DNA from: J089 sp964535735
Lineage (GTDB): Bacteria > Fidelibacterota > Marinisomatia > Marinisomatales > J089
Assembly: GCA_964535735.1 (NCBI GenBank)
Contig: CAZHTM010000001.1
Span: forward strand, 124,001-188,000
Direction of reading: 5' to 3'
DNA: 64,000 bases
How positions within the stretch are numbered: position 1 is the first letter of the stretch; every line of letters begins with the position of its first letter. The position numbers and the translations under genes are program-made. Below, piece after piece: positions 16,452 to 25,652 of this stretch. The notes beneath the pieces were generated by a model that had not been told where the DNA came from, made no database searches, and was given only the letters and a program-made list of their open reading frames with translations.

Positions 16452-19400
16452 ATGAAACCGATCCGGATACTGATTGCAGACGATTCTGAACTTATTCATG
16501 ACCGACTGAAAAACAGTCTGTCTGAAATTGAAAGTGTCAGTTCCATTGACCAAGCGTACACGACAACTGAAACATTGGAGAAAATTCATGAAACGCCTCC
16601 GGATGTAGTCATACTTGACATTTCAATGCCATCCACGTCGGGGCTTGAAGTGCTCAATGAAATCAAGCGGGATTATCCCGAAATCAAAGTCATTATTTTT
16701 ACTAATTATCCAATAGATCAATTCAAAAAAACAGCTAACCAATACGATGCAGATTATTTTTTTGATAAAGATGAAGGCTTTATCAAAATACCCGAATTAT
16801 TAAAAAGGTTCACTATGGAAAACGAATTTATCAATCATTTAATCGAGTATGTGTCTGAATCCATTGTCATTACCAATCCTTCAGATTTACAGGCAATGGG
16901 TACTATTTTGGATAAAATTGAAGAAATAACCAACTGGGCCAAAGACAATTCCGAACCGCTTCTGGAAGAAGCCAGTGTCAAGATGAGTCAGTTGGTAAAG
17001 GACATCATTTTAGAAGACGTTTCCGATATTGAAGCAACCATGGAAATCATCGGGGAAACGTTATCTGCGTTTCAACAGGTTGTTCGGGATAACAAAAGCC
17101 CGCAAGACGTGAAATTTCCAGAGGGGTTAGGTCTAGCTACTGGAAAATCCCCTGTTGAATCTGAATCAGGACAGATCGTAACCGAAGGACTATACCATCC
17201 ACACGGATTACCAGATCACATCGATCCGGAAGTATTTGCTGATTTCCTGGCAAACCAGGATTCTGTGCTAGATGACATTGAAGGCTGCATCCTTGCGCTG
17301 GAACAACCGGATGGCGAAGAAAAAATAGATGATCTTAAACGAATTCTCCACACCTTAAAAGGAGAGGCGGGATTAATCGGGTTGCTCGATGTTGAGAAAC
17401 TCTGTCACCAAACAGAAGATTTTATCGATGCAAGCAACGGGGGAAAGTTGGTTGATCCGTTGTTGGCCGTAAAAGATTGGCTGCGAAGCGCGTTTGATCG
17501 ATATCTGTGTAAAACCGACACCCTTTCTCCAGTTCAAACGGTACTGGATATCTTAACAACCTCTGAAATACCAGCGACTGAATCGGAACCGGTAAACCCC
17601 GAGACTGATGCCGTGTCCAACGAGCCTGAATCCGCCTCAATCGAAGAAGAATCAAGATCAATCCCGGACTCCAGTGCCGAATCAAAGCCGGAAACGCAAC
17701 CCGGCTCGGAGCCATTCACTGGTGATGTGGATCTGGTCACGGATTTTATTTCAGAAGCCAATGAACATCTTGAAGAAGCTGACTCCTTGTTGCTGTCTTT
17801 AGAGAATGACCCAAGTGAGAGTTCTGCCCTGGATGGTATTTTCCGGGCGTTTCATACCCTCAAAGGAGTAGCCGGTTTCCTGGATTTGAAAGAAATCGGT
17901 GAACTGGCTCATGAAGCGGAAAATTTACTGGATCAGGCCCGCAAAGGTGCGTTGAGTCTAACGGGTCCGGCCATGGATATCACGTTTGAATCCGTGGATA
18001 CTTTAAAACGGATGATTCACGCACTGGAGACGGCCGTATCTGCAGGATTTGCTCCTGGACCAGAACCGGGATTAGACAATTTAATCAAACGGTTGAGCGC
18101 TATCCGTGAGGGTCAGGAGCCCCCAGCGGTAGAGAATAAACCCGCTCCGGAGGCTGAAAAACCGGCAGAGAAAAAAGAAAAACAGACCACGAAACCATCA
18201 AAATTGCCGGAACAATCTTTATCTAAAAATCCGTCAACCAGTGGTAAACGGAAAAAGGTTGTTAAAATAAAAGAGACCCTAAAAGTGGATGCCCAGCGGT
18301 TGGATTTATTGATCGATACTATTGGCGAGTTAGTCATCGCAGAATCGATGATCAGTCAATCCAAAGAGTTGAAATCCAACGCATCCCCGGAGTTGATCAA
18401 GCATATTAACCAATTGGATAAAATTACTCGTGAACTTCAGAATTTAGGCACGTCCTTACGCATGGTCACGGTTCGCCAGACATTCCAAAAAATGGCCCGA
18501 CTTGTACGGGATTTGTCTAAAAAATCCGGAAAACAAGTGGATTTTGTCATGACCGGAGAAGACACGGAAGTGGATAAAACGGTCGTGGATAAAATTGGAG
18601 ATCCGTTGGTTCATATGATTCGGAATGCGGTAGACCATGGAATCGAGGACAATGAACAGGATCGTTTGGCTGCCGGTAAACCTGCGAAAGGCAGAATTGA
18701 ATTACGGGCTTTTCATAAGGGCGGAAATATTTATATCGAAGTGGAAGATGACGGACAGGGATTGAACACAGACGTCATATTAGCGAAGGCCAAAGAACGT
18801 GGATTAGTTAAAGAAGGCGAAGTCTTATCTGAACGGGAAATCTGGAACCTGGTTTTGGAACCTGGTTTCTCAACGGCCAAAAAGGTTACTGAAATTTCCG
18901 GTCGGGGTGTCGGAATGGATGTCGTTAAACGGAATATCGAAGAATTACGTGGTAAGGTTGAAATCAGCTCAATCCCGGGAAAAGGAAGCGTCTTTACCAT
19001 AAGATTGCCGTTAACATTAGCCATTATTGAAGGAATGGTTGTTCGCGTGGGAACGGATAAATATATCATTCCCACCTTGTCCGTGAATGAGTCTTTGAGA
19101 CCCGAACCCGAAGCCGTGTCTACCGTCATGGGGCAAGGTGAAATCCTTTCGTTCCATGATGAATTGGTGCCCATCATTCGACTGGATGGACTTTTTGGGA
19201 TTAATGGGGCTGAACAGGACCCCTCAAAAGCGATTCTAGTGGTATTCGAGGCTGAGGGGCAGAAAGCAGCACTGATGGTGGACGAATTGCTGGGTCAACA
19301 ACAAGTCGTGATTAAATCACTTGGTGAGACCATGCAAGACATACCAGGATTGTCAGGATGCACCATCATGGCTGATGGACATGTGGGTATTATACTGGAC

Positions 19401-19463
19401 GTCAGCGGACTGGTTAAATCTGCCTCCGGCAATTTTTCAACCGGATATAACCAGGCAGTATAA
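16452..19463 (+). CDS. cheA: CheA-type chemotaxis kinase with N-terminal receiver and two Hpt domains
   Basis: A 1003-residue protein. Order: receiver (1-125, phospho-acceptor Asp in VVILDISMP about 56), linker, Hpt 1 (about 258-335, His in LHTLKGEAG about 300), Hpt 2 (about 425-500, His in FHTLKGVAG about 467), a Pro/Glu/Lys-rich linker, dimerisation (about 610-680), ATPase (about 690-835, with MIRNAVDHGIE and GRGVGMDVV) and a CheW-like domain (about 850-990). It phosphorylates CheY and CheB in response to receptors. The extra receiver and the second Hpt are unusual for a flagellar CheA and suggest extra phosphoryl input or a phosphate sink. Followed by cheW. Confidence 0.95.
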   Translation: MKPIRILIADDSELIHDRLKNSLSEIESVSSIDQAYTTTETLEKIHETPPDVVILDISMPSTSGLEVLNEIKRDYPEIKVIIFTNYPIDQFKKTANQYDADYFFDKDEGFIKIPELLKRFTMENEFINHLIEYVSESIVITNPSDLQAMGTILDKIEEITNWAKDNSEPLLEEASVKMSQLVKDIILEDVSDIEATMEIIGETLSAFQQVVRDNKSPQDVKFPEGLGLATGKSPVESESGQIVTEGLYHPHGLPDHIDPEVFADFLANQDSVLDDIEGCILALEQPDGEEKIDDLKRILHTLKGEAGLIGLLDVEKLCHQTEDFIDASNGGKLVDPLLAVKDWLRSAFDRYLCKTDTLSPVQTVLDILTTSEIPATESEPVNPETDAVSNEPESASIEEESRSIPDSSAESKPETQPGSEPFTGDVDLVTDFISEANEHLEEADSLLLSLENDPSESSALDGIFRAFHTLKGVAGFLDLKEIGELAHEAENLLDQARKGALSLTGPAMDITFESVDTLKRMIHALETAVSAGFAPGPEPGLDNLIKRLSAIREGQEPPAVENKPAPEAEKPAEKKEKQTTKPSKLPEQSLSKNPSTSGKRKKVVKIKETLKVDAQRLDLLIDTIGELVIAESMISQSKELKSNASPELIKHINQLDKITRELQNLGTSLRMVTVRQTFQKMARLVRDLSKKSGKQVDFVMTGEDTEVDKTVVDKIGDPLVHMIRNAVDHGIEDNEQDRLAAGKPAKGRIELRAFHKGGNIYIEVEDDGQGLNTDVILAKAKERGLVKEGEVLSEREIWNLVLEPGFSTAKKVTEISGRGVGMDVVKRNIEELRGKVEISSIPGKGSVFTIRLPLTLAIIEGMVVRVGTDKYIIPTLSVNESLRPEPEAVSTVMGQGEILSFHDELVPIIRLDGLFGINGAEQDPSKAILVVFEAEGQKAALMVDELLGQQQVVIKSLGETMQDIPGLSGCTIMADGHVGIILDVSGLVKSASGNFSTGYNQAV

Positions 19464-19531
19464 AGAGAAACATTCGGTCATGAATTTGTACGAGCCATAA
19501 ATATTTCAAACATTACTGAAAGAGGGGAATT

Positions 19532-20074
19532 ATGAATAATCAAGCCATTGAATCCGCCGCCGTCGGCGAGGCTACAGTTGATACGCTAAAAGCATCCCAG
19601 AAAGAAGGTAAATATTTAACCTTTACTTTGGGAACTGAAGAGTATGGACTGGAGATTCTGAAGGTCCGTGAAATCATTGGAATTATGAATATCACATCCG
19701 TACCCCGGACACCTGACTATGTACAGGGGGTGATCAATTTGCGAGGCAAAGTGATTCCCGTGATCTGTTTGCGGGTAAAATTTGGCTTAGAAAGAGCTGA
19801 ATTCACCGACCAGACATGTATCATTGTTGTGGATATCGAGCAAAACGGCCGGTCGCTTCAAATGGGGATCTTGGTGGACAGTGTATCTGAAGTTCTGGAT
19901 ATTTCAGAGAATGAGATAGAAGACCCGCCCACAATGGGAAGTCTGGATACCGGTTTTATTCTGGGAATGGCAAAATGTAAAGATGGGGTCAAAATTCTTT
20001 TAAATATTGATGAAGTCCTAAGGACAGATGAAATCCGGGAAATGTCGGGAATAGCGCTATCTAACGCGTCCTAA
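19532..20074 (+). CDS. cheW: CheW chemotaxis coupling protein
   Basis: A 180-residue single CheW domain (about 25-165) with the usual landmarks YLTFTLGTEEYGLEILKVRE, VPRTPDYVQGVINLRGKVIP and the acidic end of the fold. It bridges CheA and chemoreceptors in signalling arrays. A GAGGGGAA ribosome site precedes the ATG. The short N-terminal extension (about 20 residues) and C-terminal tail have no visible motif. Sits between cheA and a receptor gene. Confidence 0.95.
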   Translation: MNNQAIESAAVGEATVDTLKASQKEGKYLTFTLGTEEYGLEILKVREIIGIMNITSVPRTPDYVQGVINLRGKVIPVICLRVKFGLERAEFTDQTCIIVVDIEQNGRSLQMGILVDSVSEVLDISENEIEDPPTMGSLDTGFILGMAKCKDGVKILLNIDEVLRTDEIREMSGIALSNAS

Positions 20075-20104
20075 AGTTTTTTCATGCCAACTAAAGGGGG
20101 AAAC

Positions 20105-20287
20105 ATGAATCTGACCATCTTTGAATTATCGGAAATCCTATTTTCCGACGATATCCACAAATATTTTCCACGAAACGATAAAGCACCGCAATTCCGGACC
20201 GATACCAAGATTCATCCCGAAAGAATGCGGAGTTTTGCGTCACGAAACCCTCATATTGCATCAATAATTCCAAATCACAATTCGTAA
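20105..20287 (+). CDS. Small protein of unknown function between cheW and the MCP
   Basis: A 60-residue reading frame with a strong AAAGGGGG ribosome site 4-10 bases before the ATG at 20105; it is followed 15 bp later by the receptor gene, which has its own strong site. The product starts with a hydrophobic/acidic helix (LTIFELSEILFSDD), then is basic and polar with no cysteine or membrane span. Position and translation signals support a real gene; no family is recognised. A chance ORF is possible. Confidence 0.45.
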   Translation: MNLTIFELSEILFSDDIHKYFPRNDKAPQFRTDTKIHPERMRSFASRNPHIASIIPNHNS

Positions 20288-20302
20288 GAAAGGAAGGAGA
20301 AA

Positions 20303-22297
20303 ATGAACCGATATAAAAAAGCATTAGAGGTCTGCCAGAGTGAGAAGGAGAATCTGTTGAATCAGATTAAAGCAATGTCTTCTGAAATTTCAGCGGTTGT
20401 AGAGGCTGTCAAATCCGGTGAAACCGAATCTCGAGCCCGCGCGGATAAGTTTGATGGAGAATTCGCGGAAATACTCCAAAATATCAATCAACTGGTGGAT
20501 GTAATGTCGGCGCCGGTTAAAGAAATAGACCAGGTTGTGGAAGAAATCAACCATCATGTGGAAACGGCGGGATGGAGCGCTTCCCGGTCTTATTCCAGCG
20601 TAAAAAACCTGGTTCTGAAGACCATTACCCCATCAGTGGGGAAATCAGGAAACAACGGACTTTCTCAGACCATTAGCCGATTGAAAGAAAGTCTGAACAC
20701 GATTATTACGATCTCGAACAGGAACGCCCGTTCTGTAGACCTAATGGTAAAAGCCATTTCAACGCCTATGTTCATTACGGACAAGGATTTGGTGGTTCAG
20801 CAAGTGAGCGACGCTACGCTAAAAGCCCTGGGATATACTCGGGAAGAAGTAGTAGGAAAAATGACCTGTGGAGATATGTGCAACACCGCAGTTTGTGGCA
20901 CGTCAAAATGTACGATCCTGAATTGCATGAACACTCATCAACCCATATTGGCTGAAGTCGATGCCACCACTCGGGATGGACAAAAGATTCCCATCGCCGC
21001 AGCGTGCAGCGCCATTCTGGATGACGATGGTGAAGCGATTGGTGGAATGGAAGTGATTTTCGATAAAACTCCCGAGAAAGAGGCCTTGAAAGAAGTGGGT
21101 CGTCTTGTGGACGGCATTCTTGGCGGAGATTTATCCTCTCAGTGTGACGTTGCCAAATTCGACGGTGACTGGAAAAAACTGATGGGAAGCATCAATGATC
21201 TGGTCACAGCGTTTGTGAACCCCATCAATGAAGTCAATAGAGTATTGGAAAGAACGGCCAATAAGGATTTAACGGCTCGTGTTATTGGCGATTACAAAGG
21301 ACAATTTGAGGAATTTAAAACCAATGTTAACACGGCCATCGAGAATCTGGACCAGGCCTTAAGCCAGGTTGACAGCGCCGCCGCACAAGTGGCGTCAGCT
21401 AGCACTCAGATTGCCAGCGGCAGTCAATCTCTGGCGGAAGGAACCAATCAGCAGGCCAGTTCACTGGAGCAAATTTCCAGCAGTCTGGAAGAAATGTCTT
21501 CCATGACGGAACAAAACGCTCAGAACGCCAATCAGGCCACAAAATTATCGGCCATGTCTAAAGAACGTGCCGGTGACGGAAATGCGGCGATGGATCGGAT
21601 GTCTCAGGCAATTGAAAAAATCAAGATGTCTTCCGATGAAACGGCGAAGATTGTAAAAACGATCGACGAGATCGCATTCCAGACCAATCTATTAGCTCTG
21701 AATGCGGCCGTGGAAGCAGCCCGCGCAGGTGATGCCGGGAAAGGGTTTGCCGTCGTAGCTGAAGAAGTTCGCAATCTGGCTCAACGCTCCGCGGAAGCCG
21801 CGAAAAATACTGCCGAAATGATCAATGAATCGGTGGATAATGCCAACAACGGCGTGGCTATTTCCAAGGAAGTGGCCAAATTGTTGAAAGAGATTGTTGA
21901 TGCCGCTACTGATGTAAATAATCTTGTTTCGGAGATCGATGCCGCATCCAAAGAACAGGCATTGGGAATCGAACAGATTAACACCGCCGTAGCTGAATTG
22001 AATAAAGTGACTCAGCAAAATGCTGCGAATTCAGAAGAATCGGCCAGCGCTTCAGAAGAATTGAATAGTCAGGCAGAGGAACTGAATGCGTTGGTTGGGG
22101 ATTTCATTCTTAATCATCAATCCACAAAACCAGAAAGCCCTATCGTATCCCGGACCATTCGTAAGAAACCCCGAACGGAATCCAAACCACTGTTGAACGG
22201 GCACGGTGCAGGGAAAAATAGGACACATTCCAGAGCCTCAGAGATGACCCCTGAAGAGGTAATCCCTCTGGAAGAAGATGACATGCTGGATTTCTAA
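20303..22297 (+). CDS. Soluble methyl-accepting chemotaxis protein with a Cys-rich PAS domain
   Basis: A 664-residue receptor with no transmembrane helix. An N-terminal coiled region (1-145) leads to a PAS domain (about 150-270) bearing six cysteines within CGDMCNTAVCGTSKC and ILNC (about 188-208), then HAMP-like repeats (about 275-350) and the MCP signalling helix pair with the conserved tip EIAFQTNLLALNAAVEAARA (about 455-474). The cysteines suggest a metal, Fe-S or redox sensor (inference). The acidic tail ending in DDMLDF lacks a clear CheR-tethering pentapeptide. It forms an array with CheA/CheW from the preceding genes. Confidence 0.93.
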   Translation: MNRYKKALEVCQSEKENLLNQIKAMSSEISAVVEAVKSGETESRARADKFDGEFAEILQNINQLVDVMSAPVKEIDQVVEEINHHVETAGWSASRSYSSVKNLVLKTITPSVGKSGNNGLSQTISRLKESLNTIITISNRNARSVDLMVKAISTPMFITDKDLVVQQVSDATLKALGYTREEVVGKMTCGDMCNTAVCGTSKCTILNCMNTHQPILAEVDATTRDGQKIPIAAACSAILDDDGEAIGGMEVIFDKTPEKEALKEVGRLVDGILGGDLSSQCDVAKFDGDWKKLMGSINDLVTAFVNPINEVNRVLERTANKDLTARVIGDYKGQFEEFKTNVNTAIENLDQALSQVDSAAAQVASASTQIASGSQSLAEGTNQQASSLEQISSSLEEMSSMTEQNAQNANQATKLSAMSKERAGDGNAAMDRMSQAIEKIKMSSDETAKIVKTIDEIAFQTNLLALNAAVEAARAGDAGKGFAVVAEEVRNLAQRSAEAAKNTAEMINESVDNANNGVAISKEVAKLLKEIVDAATDVNNLVSEIDAASKEQALGIEQINTAVAELNKVTQQNAANSEESASASEELNSQAEELNALVGDFILNHQSTKPESPIVSRTIRKKPRTESKPLLNGHGAGKNRTHSRASEMTPEEVIPLEEDDMLDF

Positions 22298-22336
22298 TTC
22301 GAATCTGGGTTATTTTTGAAACCTTGAATTCGGCAT

Positions 22337-22414
22337 GAACTTCCGTCCGGTGTTTTCTCTATTGAAGCAGTGACCATTGTTTCTCGGAGAAAACACCGGA
22401 TATTCCGGAAGTTC
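22337..22414. repeat. Long imperfect inverted repeat downstream of the MCP gene
   Basis: Inner arms CCGGTGTTTTCTC (22347-22359) and GAGAAAACACCGG (22387-22399) are perfect over 13 bp; outer arms GAACTTCCG (22337-22345) and CGGAAGTTC (22406-22414) add 9 bp after a small internal loop. The loop is 27 nt. No T run follows directly (a T tract lies at about 22434-22440), so it may be an RNA-processing or termination structure or a small mobile-repeat relic. Confidence 0.7.
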
Positions 22415-22526
22415 GATCAATACGAGATACCGCTTTTTTTAAACCATCTATATCAACGGGGGACATGTTGTTTTACAGAGGTCTTTATCATTCCGAACCG
22501 CGCGTATATTTTGAAAGTCGTATAAG

Positions 22527-23336
22527 ATGAAACTAGATCCATATACGTTCAAGGCGATTCAAAAAATAGTTTATACCCGTAGTGGCATTGTCCTGAATGA
22601 TAAAAAAGAAGCTCTGGTTTCTGGTCGGATAGCCAAACGACTCCGCGCCTTAAACCTCCCAAATTATCGAAGCTACCTGGATTATCTGACGGCCGATAAA
22701 ACTGGCGAGGAACTCACGCAGATGCTGGACGCCATTTCTACCAATGTGACCAGCTTTTTCAGAGAAAATGACCATTATATTTTTCTGCAAAATATATTTA
22801 GAAAGTGGGTCGATCAGGGTCAAAAACGTTTTCGGTTCTGGTCAGCGGCTTGTTCATCTGGGGAAGAACCATATTCCATGGCCATGACAATGGTTTCTGT
22901 ACTGGAATCAACGTATGTGGATTTAAAAATATTGGCCACGGATATATCCACACGGGTGCTTCTGAAGAGTCAAAAAGGGATTTATCCCGAAAAATCTGTT
23001 CGGACCGTGAATCCTAAATATAAGAACCGATTTTTTCGAAAAGTGTACTTGGATTCCGAAGAATATTATTCTATTGATGATTCCATCAAAAAGTTGATCA
23101 CATTTAGGCAGATCAATTTATCCCAACCACCGTTTCCCATGAAGGGTCCCCTGGACACTGTCTTCTGTTGCAATGTCATGATATATTTTGATAACATAAT
23201 CCGGAAAAAATTAATTGATGAAATATACAGGTTGTTAAAACCAGGCGGTTACTTGATTCTGGGGCATGCGGAAAGTTTAGCCGGGATCGAAAATAATTTC
23301 ACGCTAGTACAACCATCTATTTATATAAAAAAGTGA
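22527..23336 (+). CDS. cheR: CheR chemotaxis protein methyltransferase
   Basis: A 269-residue SAM-dependent enzyme that methylates glutamates on chemoreceptors. The N-terminal helical domain (about 1-75) is followed by the catalytic domain with the SAM motif WSAACSSGEEPYSMA (about 104-118), the FREN(D) approach to it (SFFREND, about 75), and FCCNVMIYFD (about 212-221). Usual length for the family. Next in line is cheD. Confidence 0.95.
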   Translation: MKLDPYTFKAIQKIVYTRSGIVLNDKKEALVSGRIAKRLRALNLPNYRSYLDYLTADKTGEELTQMLDAISTNVTSFFRENDHYIFLQNIFRKWVDQGQKRFRFWSAACSSGEEPYSMAMTMVSVLESTYVDLKILATDISTRVLLKSQKGIYPEKSVRTVNPKYKNRFFRKVYLDSEEYYSIDDSIKKLITFRQINLSQPPFPMKGPLDTVFCCNVMIYFDNIIRKKLIDEIYRLLKPGGYLILGHAESLAGIENNFTLVQPSIYIKK

Positions 23337-23423
23337 TCCTTATCCATCGAGAAATTTTCAGACCAAAAGATGAAAAATACATAGTACTCGGAGTAAGGAA
23401 CGACAGAGTTGGAGAAGAAAAAT

Positions 23424-23900
23424 ATGGTTCTGACCGTTGGAATATCCGATATGAAAGTTTCCCAGGACCCAGAAGATGTATTGATTACATATTCGCTGGG
23501 ATCATGCGTCGGACTCACATTATATGATCCCGTGGCAAAGGTCGGCGGATTGGTACATTGTATGTTGCCGTTGTCCCGAATTGACCCTGAAAAAGCCAAA
23601 GCGAATCCATATATGTTTACAGATACTGGCACGCAAAACCTGATCCAATCCATGTTTGATTTGGGAGCCAGACGGGAACATCTCATTGCGAAAGTAGCCG
23701 GAGCCTCCAATTTATTGGACACGAAACGAATGTTCCGTATCGGAGAGCGGAATTACACCGTGCTGAGAAAGGTGTTATGGAAAAATAATATTCTGATTGC
23801 CTCTGAGGATGTTGGGGGCGCAAAATCCAGGACATTATCTCTATATATGAAAGACGGCCGGTCTACAATCCGAACCAAAGGGAAGGAAGTGGAATTATGA
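23424..23900 (+). CDS. cheD: CheD chemoreceptor glutamine deamidase
   Basis: With the ATG at 23424 (GGAGAA site 7 bases upstream) the protein has 158 residues; a TTG 15 bases upstream is the longer alternative. The catalytic triad fits CheD: Thr22, Cys28 in SLGSCVGL and His45 in GGLVHCML. CheD converts receptor glutamines to glutamates and in many species also acts with CheC/CheX-type phosphatases; a cheX-like gene lies 1.2 kb downstream. The stop overlaps the start of the HDOD gene by 4 bases. Confidence 0.93.
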   Translation: MVLTVGISDMKVSQDPEDVLITYSLGSCVGLTLYDPVAKVGGLVHCMLPLSRIDPEKAKANPYMFTDTGTQNLIQSMFDLGARREHLIAKVAGASNLLDTKRMFRIGERNYTVLRKVLWKNNILIASEDVGGAKSRTLSLYMKDGRSTIRTKGKEVEL

Positions 23901-24748
23901 GTCAGAGAGAGAAGATTATCGCTAAGTTGGATCAAATTCCTGCCATGCCGGTGATTGTGACCAAACTTACTCAAATGCTGTCGGACCCGAATGTCAGTTT
24001 CAGAGAAATTGCCGAAGTCGTTAAATATGATCCTGGAATTACCTCAAATGTTCTCCGACTGGCAAATTCAGCTTATTTTGGTTTCGCCAGTACCGTGGAT
24101 TCAGTCCAGCAAGGGATTGTGCGTTTAGGAACCCGGCGGATGTATGAACTGGTTTTAGCCGCTGCCGTAGGTCCCATGGCTCAGCAGGCGGTGAAAGGAT
24201 ATGATCTTCCTCCGGGATCATTGTGGAAACACTCTATCACGGTGGCCATTGGCACGGAACAAATAGCGGAAATTTTAAAGATTAAATTACCGGATTTCGC
24301 TTTTACAGCCGGGTTATTACATGATATCGGCAAAATTATTCTAGGAACGTTTGTAGAAGTGGATGTTGCCCCGATTATCAACCTGGTGAACAATCACGGC
24401 CTGGCGTTTAATGAAGCAGAAAGGAAAATATTGGGAATAAACCATTCGGAAATAGGTGCTTTACTATTTAAAAAGTGGAATATTCCCCAACCGATTATCG
24501 ACGTGATCCGGTGGCACCATAACCCCGTGAATCTTGACGGTGATCAGACCATTGTAAATCTGGTTCATATTGCGGACATTATTGCCATAATGAGCGGGAT
24601 TGGGTCCGGGCAGGACGGACTTTCTTATCGTTCTTCAGAATCTGTGTTTAACACGTTAAAATTAAATCCATCTCAACTGGAAGCCTGCGCTTGTCAGACC
24701 ATGACCAAGGTTGAAGAGTTGGAAAATATTTTTTCCTTTCCTAAATAG
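23897..24748 (+). CDS. HDOD-domain signalling protein within the chemotaxis operon
   Basis: A 283-residue stand-alone HDOD protein (residues about 10-210): VLRLANSAYFGF near residue 50 and an HD-like GLLHDIGKI near residue 138 that keeps the His-Asp pair. HDOD proteins are thought to bind partners rather than hydrolyse; some regulate c-di-GMP or motility pathways. Translationally coupled to cheD and followed 9 bp later by a cheY-like gene, which implies a role in the chemotaxis pathway. It is a paralogue of the tandem HDOD genes at 42.3-44.1 kb. Confidence 0.88.
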   Translation: MSQREKIIAKLDQIPAMPVIVTKLTQMLSDPNVSFREIAEVVKYDPGITSNVLRLANSAYFGFASTVDSVQQGIVRLGTRRMYELVLAAAVGPMAQQAVKGYDLPPGSLWKHSITVAIGTEQIAEILKIKLPDFAFTAGLLHDIGKIILGTFVEVDVAPIINLVNNHGLAFNEAERKILGINHSEIGALLFKKWNIPQPIIDVIRWHHNPVNLDGDQTIVNLVHIADIIAIMSGIGSGQDGLSYRSSESVFNTLKLNPSQLEACACQTMTKVEELENIFSFPK

Positions 24749-24757
24749 GAGTGACCC

Positions 24758-25141
24758 ATGGCCTTCAATATTCTAATTGTAGATGATTCCGCGACGGTTC
24801 GCGCGGTGATCGAGAAAACGCTTCAAATCGCCGGCGTCGATGTCGGTCAATTGTTTAAAGCCGCAAATGGAAAAGAAGCTCTTGAAATTATCGGAGAAAA
24901 CTGGATTGATCTTGTTTTCGCGGATATTAATATGCCCGTGATGAATGGGATCGAAATGCTGGAAAAACTTTCCGTCGACGGCGTATTGAAAACCATTCCT
25001 GTGATTGTCGTATCCACGGAGGGCAGTGCCACCAGAATTGAGCAGTTGAAAACTAAGGGAGTACGCGGTTTCATCCGGAAACCCTTTACTCCGGAAATTG
25101 TACGTGCAATGGTTGATGATATTATGGGAGTCCGAAAATGA
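24758..25141 (+). CDS. Single-domain CheY-like response regulator
   Basis: A 127-residue receiver with the acidic pair VDDS, phospho-acceptor Asp in LVFADINMP (about residue 58), a Ser/Thr in VVSTEGS and Lys in FIRKPF (about 108). It overlaps by 4 bases the cheX-like gene, so a phosphatase-receiver pair is likely: CheX would dephosphorylate this protein. It is distinct from the second CheY at 26.9 kb, which sits next to a CheZ-like gene. Confidence 0.9.
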   Translation: MAFNILIVDDSATVRAVIEKTLQIAGVDVGQLFKAANGKEALEIIGENWIDLVFADINMPVMNGIEMLEKLSVDGVLKTIPVIVVSTEGSATRIEQLKTKGVRGFIRKPFTPEIVRAMVDDIMGVRK

Positions 25142-25599
25142 ATCAGGAACAAGTTGAAATTATCCAGGATGTCTTCGCGGAAGTCATGGAAAAAATTGCT
25201 TTTATGTTTGCCGAACCGGCGGAAAAAGACGCCGTGTCATCAGAGGATTCGGAATATATCCAGGCTATGATGAGTTTTACCGGCGATCTTTCTGGCTCCA
25301 TATCAATTGCGGTGCCAGTGGAAATGTGTCCCGAAATCGCGTCCAACATTTTGGGTATATCTCCCGAAGAAGAACAAGGAATGGAACTGGCAACGGATGC
25401 CCTAAAAGAAGTTCTGAACATCAGTTGCGGACAAATATTAACCGCGATTGGTAGTGAAAAAATGGACTTCAGTCTCACGGTTCCTGAAACCAGAACGATG
25501 GACGCCCGTGAATGGGATCGTTCTTTGAATCAAGATAATATTCTCGCATTCAGTGTGGATGATTTTCCCGTCCTCCTAGGATTGACGATCAATTCATAA
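25138..25599 (+). CDS. cheX: CheX/CheC-family chemotaxis phosphatase
   Basis: A 153-residue protein of the CheC/CheX/FliY fold. The segment with DALKEVLNISCGQILTAI (about residues 82-99) carries the Glu and Asn of one ExxN active site that attacks phospho-Asp on CheY; a second site is not evident, as in CheX. The N-terminal half (residues 40-70) has the beta-strand LSGSISIAVP of the family. Coupled to the receiver gene by ATGA overlap. The closest name is CheX, with CheC less likely. Confidence 0.8.
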   Translation: MNQEQVEIIQDVFAEVMEKIAFMFAEPAEKDAVSSEDSEYIQAMMSFTGDLSGSISIAVPVEMCPEIASNILGISPEEEQGMELATDALKEVLNISCGQILTAIGSEKMDFSLTVPETRTMDAREWDRSLNQDNILAFSVDDFPVLLGLTINS

Positions 25600-25652
25600 A
25601 AAACAATAGCATCGTTTTTTACTGTAAACCGATTGATTAACGGAAATAAGAG

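Noticed and set aside
20072..20098. Perfect sigma-28 -35 box TAAAGTTT after cheW
   Set aside because: The -10 at the correct 11-bp spacing reads CTAAAGGG, which does not match GCCGATAA.
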